In this document: piece after piece, positions 13,021 to 23,700 of the stretch
Position numbering within the stretch: position 1 is the first letter of the stretch
How the letters are laid out: each line of letters begins with the position of its first letter
Origin: Chondrosia reniformis
Taxonomy: Eukaryota > Porifera > Demospongiae > Chondrillida > Chondrillidae
NCBI GenBank assembly: GCA_947172415.1
Contig: OX359201.1
Span: 4,278,001-4,342,000, forward strand
Length of the DNA: 64,000 bases
Reading direction: 5' to 3'
Notes under the pieces: model-generated
Told to the model about the DNA's origin: nothing
Databases searched by the model: none
What the model saw: the letters and a program-made list of their open reading frames with translations, nothing else
Translations under genes and position numbers: made by a program

Positions 13021-13379
13021 ATATGGCTCCAAGAAAGGACCTAGAAACAAAATGGGCATATCATCATAAAGTTTAGGGTATAAAACTCATTTTAAATTAA
13101 GGGATTTTTAATTTAGGCCTCCGTTTGTTAGAAAACAGAGGACAAAGTCTGCATATAAAAGGCCATAGGACTATAGAAAACCTATGGGAAATTTATATGC
13201 AAACAATGTGTTATATTGATAAAAAATTTCAATTTGTCAGATAACTGTGAAATCAACATATATCATGGTACATGTGTATAAGAAACGTCTGGCGAAGTTT
13301 TGCTTAATTAAATGAGCAACATAATCAAGATATAATGAAGAATTCAAAGTTACGATTGCGCAAGCTGGTGATGCATTGT

Positions 13380-13575
13380 GATGTTCTTCTAATGCGTCAC
13401 CAACACCTTCGTATGTCGCTCCGTACACACATTTTGTGAATCATGTGACGTTGCGTAAACGTCACCGACTCGTTGCTAAAGAAGATCATCCTTTCGAGAA
13501 CGGCTATGACAAGTCGACGCTCTCCTACGAGAAGGAGCTACCGAATAAGCGAGTTGTAGCGAAGGTTAGATAAAA
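13380..13575 (+). other. CpG-rich patch with a ~60-codon open frame, possible exon
   Basis: Base use changes sharply here: CpGs are frequent (ACGTTGCGTAAACGTCACCG and following) in an otherwise CpG-poor AT-rich region. One plus frame is open across the patch and includes RKRHRLVAKED and YEKELPNKRVVAK, ending before a GTTAGA that could be a weak donor. There is no ATG in that frame. A minus frame (13428-13237, MYGATYEGVGDAL) is also open. It could be a first exon, a CpG-rich promoter, or a gene remnant. I recognise no family. Confidence 0.3.
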
Positions 13576-14148
13576 CGTATTTGTATACGTTCATGCTAAG
13601 TTTAAGCCAAAAGTGTTGCTATATATATTGATGTAGAGAAATAAAAGAAATTCGTTTAGACGACCGTAGTAAAACTGTGGTACTTTAAGCTCCGTCATAA
13701 TCTGCTTATGTTTTCTATTACTTATCCATGTGTGTACGTGTGCAGGAGTGTAATTGGATACGTAGGGGTGGATTTGGATAAATATGCGTGCGTGCAAGCT
13801 CATGAGTTGAGTTGAGATGAGTTGAGATAACGAGTTTCACTATAATGAGATTCCACTCTATATACAGTGCAAGTAAATTCATGTACACATTCATCCATGG
13901 GCTCCTGTGTGTACCTATTTCCTCATTTAGAGCATTTTAAAAGTCTTTTGAATATGACTGTGTGTTCTGTTTGAGTTCTAGAGGTACATTCTAAGGCAAA
14001 GTCTACAATTAGTAATTTGTGTCTCAAGAAAACGTAAATGGTAGATTTCAAACTTCATTCATTTGCACATGTATAAGGAAACGAAATAATCGCTACCATC
14101 CTTTGCAGATTCCATACACATTAATGCTCTACATAAGAGTATATACCA

Positions 14149-15128
14149 CCGTATATGCGTAACTCTGATAAGAATATATATATATATAGTACTACACAGT
14201 GCAAGTTACAAATTTATACACGGATGCAAGTGACTCCCAAAATAATCACACTGAGGTAGATAATATAATACAGATGCAAATGACTCCCAAAATAATCACA
14301 ATCAGGTATATAATTAAACGCTACAAGACTTTACCACACTGAAATTCTCAACTTCTGCATACAGAGTAGTAGTCTCTACAGATCATATAAGGTTAAACAC
14401 ATGGCCTTCCAATTACCTTTTCACACCTTAGTATAGACTCAAGATGATGCATCTGCATGCCATTATCAGCAACAATTACAGTCTCATGTAGGGGGTCTCA
14501 GCCAATAATCACCACGGATTTGACTTGCCTTCAGTGTGAGGTAGGAGTACTGTTGGTTGCTTGGATACATTCACCAGAAATAACAGGGTTAGAGACAATT
14601 GGGTAACTTGCACACAGGGACATAAAGGCTGGGGCCTTTGATTTATTTCATAATGAGCCTTGTGTGCAAGTTACCCAATTGTCTCTAACCCTGTTATTTT
14701 TGGTGAATGTATCCAAGCAACCAACAGTACTCCTACCTCACACTGAAGGCAAGTCAAATCCGTGGTGATTATTGGCTGAGACCCCCTACATGAGACTGTA
14801 ATTGTTGCTGATAATGGCATGCAGATGCATCATCTTGAGTCTATACTAAGGTGTGAAAAGGTAATTGGAAGGCCATGTGTTTAACCTTATATGATCTGTA
14901 GAGACTACTACTCTGTATGCAGAAGTTGAGAATTTCAGTGTGGTAAAGTCTTGTAGCGTTTAATTATATACCTGATTGTGATTATTTTGGGAGTCATTTG
15001 CATCTGTATTATATTATCTACCTCAGTGTGATTATTTTGGGAGTCACTTGCATCCGTGTATAAATTTGTAACTTGCACTGTGTAGTACTATATATATATA
15101 TATTCTTATCAGAGTTACGCATATACGG
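14149..15128. repeat. 980-bp near-perfect palindrome, 468-bp arms, 44-bp spacer
   Basis: Left arm 14149-14616 and right arm 14661-15128 are reverse complements of equal length. The only difference I noticed is CCAGAAATAAC against CCAAAAATAAC. The spacer contains a small hairpin (AAAGGC TGGG GCCTTT). Each arm carries two direct copies of GACTCCCAAAATAATCACA and a GTGCAAGTTAC word that also occurs near 12948, with variants near 13872 and 19930. No coding frame is present. It may be a fold-back transposon, a recent inverted duplication, or a fold-back artefact of assembly. Confidence 0.9.
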
Positions 15129-15289
15129 ATATATACATATATAAGCATGCATACACTTACATCATATAGTACATATAATACACAATTTTAAACATCAATC
15201 AATCAATTCATCATGCATGCAGCTCATCTCCTCATGAACAGTAGGAGGTTGCTGTAACATATAAAGAATACTAAAATTTTTATCAGTTA

Positions 15290-15455
15290 CTATATACAAA
15301 AATGATGTTAGAAGTAGGAATTGCAGTGTTCACCAGTGACTAGTACATCTGCAAAAAGTAACAAAACCAGACAGTGATCATGTGATAAAGCTTATCATAG
15401 ACTGCATATTTACTGAAATTTAAGTAACTTAACCATACACTTCTGTGTTTGGGCG
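15290..15455. repeat. Dispersed repeat, copy 2 of the 11890-12045 family
   Basis: Same word order as copy 1 (AGAAGTAGGAATTGCAGT, CAGTGACTAG, ACATCTGCAAAAAGTA). It lies between the palindrome and the first collagen-like gene fragment. Confidence 0.5.
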
Positions 15456-15859
15456 CACCAAGCTGAAGTAGGAATAATACACCTATAAAGTTCTTCCAGT
15501 TATAAACTTTATGGGCATCTCATCCTTATAGCCAGGTTGATTTTAAGAAGAAAAAATGTAAATTTGTAGTTCTTGTCGTTTATAAGTATCTGTAAGTTGT
15601 TACCCGTCTGCGCATGACCATGACAAACATTCAATGACTTCTGTAACATATATGTGGAGGTGTGTGCATATTGGTGAGTATAAATATATATATGTACGTA
15701 CAAAGTAGAAGTTCCATATTTAATTCCTTATTAATAATATTTCTTAAAATATATATGTGCCCAGTTTCATTCTCTGAGTCAGTGAACAAATCCAACAGTT
15801 ACAGTGTCTTGAGGGAATATAACAATCTAAGATATCAACCAAGTTCCACAGGTAGCTGC

Positions 15860-16010
15860 AAGATATTCCTACAATATGTACTAGTACTAGTATTGACTGC
15901 CTATGTAAATGCTCAGTTGAATGAAGGAAAATGCCATATATTTCCATCACTGCATATCGTCCGAGGTCCTCCTGGTCCTCCTGGTCCCGGCCCCCTGGTT
16001 TATCCAATCA
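15860..16010 (+). pseudogene. Collagen/fibrinogen-like secreted gene, copy 1: signal peptide and collagen start only
   Basis: The frame reads a hydrophobic leader (FLQYVLVLVLTAYVNA) followed by QLNEGKC, and then GPPGPPGPGP, the start of a collagen triplet run. After this the frame runs into low-complexity sequence with no fibrinogen-like part. Leader and collagen segment are closely similar to 16790-16960, so these are tandem paralogues. It may be a 5' exon whose downstream exons are lost, or an alternative first exon of the next copy. I treat it as a fragment. Confidence 0.5.
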
Positions 16011-16789
16011 GTGCCAAACTACTACTCTACTGTCACGGAAACAGTATATATATATATACTCCCATAGAGACCACGTACACTACTTCACATTCACCTTCAC
16101 ATAATTGCTATATTGCTGAATCATTGGCTTGTTTAATATTTGAATAACCTCGTTGGCATGGATTCAGTCAATGAATACATTTAACAAATAAAGTACGTAC
16201 GTATATACTAATTATACTTCGATGGTCAAGGGGAGTCTAGTTACATTTCGAATTATGTAGCCATACATGTGTGTGAATGCATCAAACCATTAAGTTTGCC
16301 TGTATGCATGCAACACATGGCTACTGGGTTATAGACCATTGTACCATGTAAAGAAAGTAAAATTAATGCCATTAGTTGTCATTCATATAATATATATGAA
16401 TAATATAGTACAAAATGCACTACAAAAGGTACAAAGATCTTTAGTCTTTTAAGGGTCTCAAATTAGTAACCATAGCAGATTTGATGTGTGCATGCCAACT
16501 TGTGTATGTGTCATCTCGTGTGTCTAACTACCTAAACTTCCACAAGTGCATGTCTGACCCCCTTTTCCAACTGAGTTCCCTATGTTTGGAAGTCTATAGG
16601 ATACTAACTTTCCTCTTCATCTATAGCTAATAGTTATTATAAATACTTCTGTATATTAGTTATCTATGAGTAGTATATACGTATATATAACTACTAAGAC
16701 CATCCACTGTCATTCACATTCAGACTAATTAGCTGTTCCTGGAGTAATTAAAACAATCTGAGATACAATTATCAGTCAGGTTCTTTCTG

Positions 16790-17840
16790 TATCTACAAAC
16801 TGTTCCTGCTGTATCTACTAGTATTGACTGCTTATGTCAATGCTCATTTGAATGAAGGGAATTCAACATATATACTGCAACTATCAATCACCGTGTATCA
16901 TCCCTGATCCTCCTGGTCCCCCTGGTTCTCCTGGTCATCCTGCTACTACGTAAGTCACTGAAACAGTTTATATATATATAACTACAGAAACTCCCGTAAA
17001 GACTACTACTTACTGTGTACCTTCACCAAGTCCTTCTCCATCAAGTTCTCCTTGTATTGGCTCGATCCACTCCAGACCAGCCTGCTTCTTCATGCCGTGA
17101 TGTCTACTGGGACAATAATCTTTGTCCTTCTGGTCTCTATTGGATCTCCACTGAATCATCTCCACAACAAGTCTACTGTGATATGGATACCACAGCATGT
17201 GGAGTGAGAGGAGTCATGCGTATAACCTATTTGGATACCAGTGTATCAGACACCTGTCCCAGTAATCTTCCTAAGTATGAGGTCAATGGTAAAACTATGT
17301 GTGGCAGACATAACAGCACTATTTCCACTCAACCATGTAATTCTGTATATTACCCATCTGAAGGTGCATATAGTACAGTCACATTTGTGGTATGCTCACA
17401 GTGGTGGAGATACATGTGCATTTTCATGATTCAGCAACAACTGAATCCATTAATGATCTATCTGGTCTTGCCTAACGATCGTACCCTTGTCTGGACTTAG
17501 GCTAGTGGTTATCAAGAGACCCAAAGTAATAGTGTAATAGTGGCAACTATCCCTGTGCTCCAGGTGGAACACAACCTCCTTCCTTTGTTGGAACAACTAT
17601 TTCTGTGAAATCAGACACAAAGTATTCTCCCGCACTTATTGGCAAGTGGTAAACTAACTACACAATGTGACAAGGCAATTGTTATGAAGGTAGCAACTGT
17701 TGTCCTGATGATGGAAGACCATGGTTTAATGTAGATCTTGACAGTCCCATTATTCAAGATATAGAAGTACGCTGGTGTGGAATTATACGAGTGAGTAGCT
17801 GGATTGACAACATAGGTCTTGAAAATTTACATATTATTTT
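16790..17840 (+). pseudogene. Collagen/fibrinogen-like secreted gene, copy 2, frame broken
   Basis: In order: leader (LLVLTAYVNAHLNEGN), a short collagen run (PDPPGPPGSPGHPATT), then from about 17080 a cysteine-rich domain: SCRDVYWDNNLCPSG, YWISTES, QVYCDMDTTACG, RGVMRITYLD, CPSNLPKYEVNGKTMCG. That is the start of the fibrinogen-C-like module of sponge and other invertebrate collagen-linked proteins. After CSQ (about 17400) the frame shifts. Later parts survive in other frames (PCAPGGTQPPSFVG, GNCYEGSNCCPDDGRPWF) with internal stops, for example at 17499 and 17650. There is also a stop between leader and collagen run unless an intron removes it. The gene is probably dead, though sequencing errors cannot be excluded. 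Confidence 0.65.
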
Positions 17841-17986
17841 CGTTACTATATAGTTCTAGTACTTTCTACTAACAGAGATAGTTAGCTATAACTGTAGAAC
17901 CATGCTAAATGAATCATTTAGATGAAGCCATATTATTCACAGCTGCAGTGTATGATCTTTGTCATAAACTTTATGATTGTTCTTAG

Positions 17987-18006
17987 CCCCCCCCCCCCCC
18001 CCCCCC
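17987..18006. repeat. Poly-C tract, 20 bases
   Basis: An uninterrupted run of 20 cytosines on the plus strand, just downstream of the copy 2 pseudogene. Its length is likely unreliable in assembly. Confidence 0.9.
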
Positions 18007-18229
18007 AGCTTGCATGTTGATCACATCATTAATAAGAGTTGAATTACAATGATTTACCTTGAGATGCTCTATATATACGTAAGTGTACATGCATATAGAC
18101 CCGGTATATATGTATATAGAGAGAGATTGGGCAAATATGAGTTCATCTCATGGTATTTTTTTAACTGTTTGTCATTGGTTATAAGTGATCAGTAGTGTCA
18201 AGTGAGTTCTTCCATTGTCAAACCTGTCC

Positions 18230-18690
18230 TGGTCTAGCTGATGAATCTCCTGCCATTGCTGCTACAAGTGTATCAGATACCTGTCCCAATATCGTAGCAC
18301 TATATATATTATACTTCCACTCAATTACCATATGATTCTATATATTACCCATCTGCAGGTGTAGAGTATAGTCACATTTGTGTTAGAGCAGTGGGGAATA
18401 CAAGCTGTACATGTGCATTTCATATATACGTACTCTTCCAAATATACAACTGCACAATAACAAGAGGTCCTTTTAATGATCGTACTCATCTTTGGAGCGT
18501 ATAACTGCACATTGTCATTGTAACTGTCCCTGTGCTCCAGGTGGAACTGCTTCTCCTATATAGTTTTGTTGGAAACAACATACTATTTTCGTAAATCAGC
18601 CACAAATGTATATTAGCCTCAAGAGCAATGGCTATAGGAACACAATGTGGCAAGGCAATTGTTATGAAGGTAGCAACTGTCGTCCAAATA
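18230..18690 (+). pseudogene. Collagen/fibrinogen-like gene, copy 3, heavily decayed
   Basis: Recognisable pieces follow the same order as copy 2: SVSDTCP-like, YYPSAG, a TCTCAF-like piece, CPCAPGGTASP, and GNCYEGSNC, in different frames and separated by AT-rich insertions and stops. DNA similarity to 17250-17720 is clear (GGCAAGGCAATTGTTATGAA is shared exactly). This is a third tandem copy, more degraded than copy 2. Confidence 0.6.
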
Positions 18691-18769
18691 GATAAATTTC
18701 ATAGGTTTTAAGATTTTAACTTCTATATTTTGGAGTTTATACATGCCTTTATTTCTTTTGAAACCTGAT

Positions 18770-19085
18770 AGTTCAAGGTTTCATGCTATATATATTGGAA
18801 TTTAAGATTTGGTCCCATGCATGCCATGCATTAGTTGCATGTGTCCAATGTTGCATGAGTCTCACAAACCCTGCATGGATCAAATCTCAGGTTTCAGAAG
18901 GCATGACACCTATATAGCTAGCTATTAGGAACTCTTTGAACTGCCAGCTTTTAAAGGTATAAAAGCATAAATTTGGAAAGGGGGCTGTGACAAACTTGAA
19001 ACCAAAGATATTGATCTATAATTAGCACATTACTTGAGCACCCTTAGAAACCTGGCTGTTTAAGAAAATAGATTTCATGCCATAT
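18770..19085. repeat. Dispersed ~320-bp repeat, copy 2 (partner at 12365-12690)
   Basis: Matches the first copy over most of its length in the same orientation. Next to it, 19100-19180 contains inverted parts of the same unit (GGTGCTCAAGTATGTGCTAA against TTAGCACATTACTTGAGCACC, and GGCCCCCTTTCC against GGAAAGGGGGC). The full element may therefore be a fold-back structure. Confidence 0.75.
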
Positions 19086-19461
19086 ATGTATATCTTGAAC
19101 AGTTAGATTTCAAAAGGTGCTCAAGTATGTGCTAATAGATTAATTTCTTGGGTTTTTAGTTTTTAACGGCCCCCTTTCCAGTCTTAGTTTCAGACCACAC
19201 ATGCACTAGGTTAGATTATCTCTCACAGCATTTATCGATATTTTGTAACTTGCAATCGCGCATATCAATCATATCATGTACTATACAAAGCAATACAGAT
19301 TTATATACAGTATATATGTGAATCCTTCTTTGCCTGTTTATAGATCTAGAGAGGCAGGATATTGATTGTGAAATGAGTAACCTATTCCAACTATTGCACA
19401 ATGATGGAGTCAGGACTTGTGCCATTTATGCAGAATCTGATGTTTATGCCCTATATATAGG

Positions 19462-19545
19462 TCTATTGAACTATATGTATATATATTATGCACATGTACT
19501 AAAACTATTGAACTATATGTATATATATTATGCACATGTACTAAA
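19462..19545. repeat. Two tandem copies of a ~41-bp unit
   Basis: The unit CTATTGAACTATATGTATAT plus ATATTATGCACATGTACTAAAA occurs twice in a row. Confidence 0.8.
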
Positions 19546-19735
19546 ATACAAGATCGGCTTCAGACCTATATATATATATATACACTAATAAAACTTTCAA
19601 ATATAATGAAATGAGGTAAATGCAGAGCTGTTTGCAGAGAATGTTTGTACCATATATATATGTAACCATTTTTATCACCTAATTTTAAAAGTACACAATG
19701 CTGCAAAGCAGCACATTGAATATACTGCAGCTTTT

Positions 19736-20773
19736 TCAAAGATTTACTTCCTCATAGGTGTTGTTCACGACATCATACAGAGGTGGAGGAGCTGACGCAG
19801 TGGATGCCGAAATACTATATACAAATTAGGTAAAATATGAAGTCCATTTAACATGCATATATACGTATATACATACATACTACAAATATAACAGTATATA
19901 CGTACAGTATATGATAACTCTCTAGCTATATACAGTACAAGTTACAATATACTATATATATATATACATACAGATATATGAAGGAATTGGGAGTGCTTGT
20001 TGCGATCATTATAAGAGATTGCTGATGAAGATCTCAGGGTCGAAACGTTAATTTATCAATTCATGTTGCTGAAGCTCAATAAACCTTCATCTCTTTAGGT
20101 TTAGTTCCCCTATAGGCTCTTTTTTACAGAATAGGCATATAGCATGTAGGAAAATGGTATCTTAGATTTTTCATGTATAATTCGTATAGTGTCTCTTTTA
20201 TATAGTGTATGTAGGATGGTATATAGAAAATAGTTACCTTTCATAAGCAGTGTGGTCATACATTTTGGGATATTTATACATATCCATCTCAATTCCCTTT
20301 TGGTCATCACCTAGGTACGACTGAAAAGCTACAGATCCTTGAGACAAAGATAGAGTGCTGTTTTTGTAATAAGCTTCAGCAGATGGTGTATCATAATAAT
20401 TCCCATCACAGATTGGAGTTACTTGGACCCTCTTTATCTTATTATGTGTTTTTATCTTGCACAAGCAAGCCATCCCAACTGCCACCAAAATGACAACAAT
20501 CAGCAACACTCCAACACTTCCAAGAGATGCACCAAGGATGGTGGGAAGGTCTACTGCCTCCACTGCATTAGGTGAAACAAATGATTTAAGAGTCAGTGAA
20601 TCAGCAGTGAGGTTGTGTCCATTGAAAATGAAGTTGATAGAATTTGGAGAAAGATCCACAAAATCATTGACTATTGCTCTTAATGTGCTTTCATCTTGAG
20701 ATGACAGACTAAATTCAACTATGATACTTCCTTGAGTCACCTCAATGTCATATACTGTAGTGCCAAGCAATTG
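19736..20773 (-). CDS. Fibrocystin-L exons 21-22: juxtamembrane part, transmembrane helix, cytoplasmic tail
   Basis: Exon 21 (20773-20238) ends the extracellular region, then has a helix (LGSVGVLLIVVILVAVGMA) and a basic stop-transfer (CKIKTHNKIKR), followed by a tyrosine-rich tail (NYYDTPSAEAYY and more). Reading on gives a stop directly after AYER, but the bases AG/GTAACT there fit a donor. Splicing to 19814 (TATATAG acceptor) keeps the frame and adds SISASTASAPPPLYDVVNNT and then YEEVNL before TGA at 19738-19736. The spliced tail gains a PPxY motif (PPLY), which WW domains bind, and two YxxV motifs. I favour the spliced form. Confidence 0.75.
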
Positions 20774-23700
20774 CTATAGATATGATAAAGAATTACAATG
20801 TTTTAGATTAATACGTATATACGTATATTTGTCAACATACGTACATACATGTGCGTTGAGTAAATATATGTACCCTTTTGAATAGAATTGAATGGATTAT
20901 TGTTTTCCTATATATATACATATGTATATACGTTACTTATATGTACGTATATAGGGAAAGCCATAATGTATGTACGCGTATATGTACATAATGCATAATA
21001 CAAATGCATATACATCTATCTTCTTAAAAGGCTAAATGCTACATAACTCTTACCTCTAAGTATTCCTTAAAAGCTGATATAAACTCATTTTCCATTCCAA
21101 CAACAACTACTCCAAAGTCAGCTTCGAAAATGACCTGAAGTGTAGCCACAGCTACAGCTTTGATTTCAAAGGAAAGACTTTCAATGGAAGATGGAAATGA
21201 TTCTTCAAATGAGGTTGTTTCAGGGACAGTTAAAGCTGTAAACCTAATTACATAAGAACCCACTGTATTGAGGGTGATATTTGAAAAGTATGCAATTCCA
21301 TCAATCAACTTTTCTGTAAGATTGTTAACAGGTTGTCCATCTAACAAGAAAGTAGCCTCAATACTCCAAGTTCTACCTCTCCAACCATGGTTAGTGACGA
21401 GTGCACCAGAAGTACGCTCCACTAATTCAACTGTAACATTATCACTTTGAGGAAGGCCAGGATAACTGGAAGTAGGTTGTGTCCTTACTCTTAGTTTCAA
21501 TGGTCTCTCTGCAATAGTAATGTCATCTGGATAATCACTAGAGAAAGCAGCTGTTGGTGGATAGGATACCATAAAGTATACCTGATAGTCACTACCAGGA
21601 TGACTGATAGTTAACTCTGTAAAGTTAGCCCATCCATTCACAAATGGTACCTCATTGTTCAATAAGATTGCCTCTTGATTGGAGCCTGTTTTTATCTCTG
21701 CACCTAACAACCATGACTGCCCAAAGCCCAAGTTATCAACAGCATTACCCAAACCATCCAAGATTCTAAATTTTGGCTGGATTGATAGGGAAATTCCCTC
21801 AATACCAGTGGAGACAGAATCCTCATAAAGCTCCAAGGTAGTAGGAATGGAATACGATGTAGGAGATGACTCTTCATTCTGTTTTTCTAAATCTTCTATC
21901 ACTTGAATTTCCGAATATGTGAGGGTATCATTACCCACTTCATCAGGTAATGGGCCTCCAGTTCCATTGGTAGCTCTCAATCCTCCAGTAGGATCCACTG
22001 CTGGTGGTTCAGGTTCTTGTACAGCTGCAGATAGTATAGTGACATTCAAGCCACTAGCTAGCTCACCTGTCTGTACTTTGTTGACTATTTCTGTTGTAAG
22101 ATTTCTTAGTTGAGTATATGTAAACCCATCACTTGTACTTGCATTACCACTTACATTAGTAGCATTATCAGACATTCCTTCATCCCCAATTTCAATGTCT
22201 ACTACTGTTGTGCTTTCCCTTTTCTTTCTACTAATTTGCGAGTCTTCAGCTATGGCTTGCACAATTCTTATCTTTTGCTTAGGAATATTAAATAATAGAG
22301 CCAAATTTTGGATCAAGTTGGTTTCAAAGAATTCATCCACAGTAACTGCAGCCATGTGGAGGGAGAGCTGGATGACTGGGGCAATTTTGATGACAATTTC
22401 TCTTGATCCTCTCAGGATAACAGTAAGAGCCTTCTGTGGTCTATTGTAGGAATTGCTTCCATGAGTATCATCCATTGAGACTGCTCCATTGTAGTTTGGA
22501 GATATATATTGACCATTCTCATACCGACCTGTTGCTGGATTAAAATGTCCATTAATGTAGACATCTAGTCTCTGGGATGTAAAGTAGATTATATTGATGA
22601 TGATAAATGACTTAGGTTCAGCATCTAGCATGAGGATCCGCATCTGCTGAGGATTAGTGCTGGTTAATGCTATTGAATAATTGAGTCCAGTGGCCACTAT
22701 CCCATAGAATGTAGAGATTCTTTCTTGACAGGTATATCCTCCGCACCATCCATGATCTTGTGGCCCATTCAGTAGGTCTATAAATCCTGAGCCACCAATA
22801 CCAATGGGTGAAAGTCTTCGAACTTCTGTGTCAGGATCAAGGCTCTCCAACAGAAGCAACACATGATCAAGGTCTTTGCACTCATATGCTCTCCAATTTT
22901 TATTATACAAACAGTCGTCTTCATCATTATAACCTCTTACTATTCCTTGGTAAGGGTAAATGCTATCAGTTGGGATCTGTGAGCCATCTGGATTCGTAAG
23001 CATGGTTTTTGGTATGCGGAAATCTCCAAATCCTCTTTTTCTATCTCCATTCCATTCAAATTGAGCCACTGCTGTGATAGTTCTCCTAAAACCACTTTCT
23101 GTAAAACTTCCATCCAAGTCTTTGATAAGAGCATGTTTATGACCATCACAGTCCATATCAACACAGTCTGAAGGATTAACGTGAGCCAGTGGTGGCTCAT
23201 GCATATATAAACTGCACTGATTTGTATCACTATTTTGCCAATTAATTCCTTCTGTGGTTACTGGATGGATGGCATCATCTGCAAAAGGGTTTGTCATTAA
23301 TGCTACATCACAGCTCCCACATGTAGTGTTGAAGTCATTAAAAAGTACATCTCTATACAATGATGACCCATTAATTGCTGGATAAGAAGTAATAGTATGC
23401 ACAGCACTTTTAGGAAAGAGTCCACTTGATGAAGTAAAGGCTGACATGATAATACCAACATGTCTTCCTGATGTTGTGGATATTCCACGAAATGATTTTG
23501 GATGTCTAGTTACAACTGGTACCTTCTTATCACTCTCACAAACATCATAATTGCAGAGACCATCTTTCGATGGAAAGTACGATGAGATCAAGACGTGATC
23601 AAGTATGACATTCTTGTCATCAATTACATGTGTTAGAGATGCTGGTCCAATCACATTAGTGTGAATAGCTGCTTTATTATTGACAAAGATACTTCTCTTC

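Larger units (their letters stand above)
11518..13375. other. Upstream region of ATP13A1 and repeat-rich intergenic DNA
   Basis: No intact gene was found. Besides the ATP13A1 upstream region it holds a dispersed repeat (11890-12045), a hammerhead element (12090-12300), a repeat paired with 18770-19085 (12365-12690) and a TAAA/TATAA simple repeat (12961-13020). A 61-residue plus frame at 12696-12881 shows no recognisable features. Confidence 0.6.
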
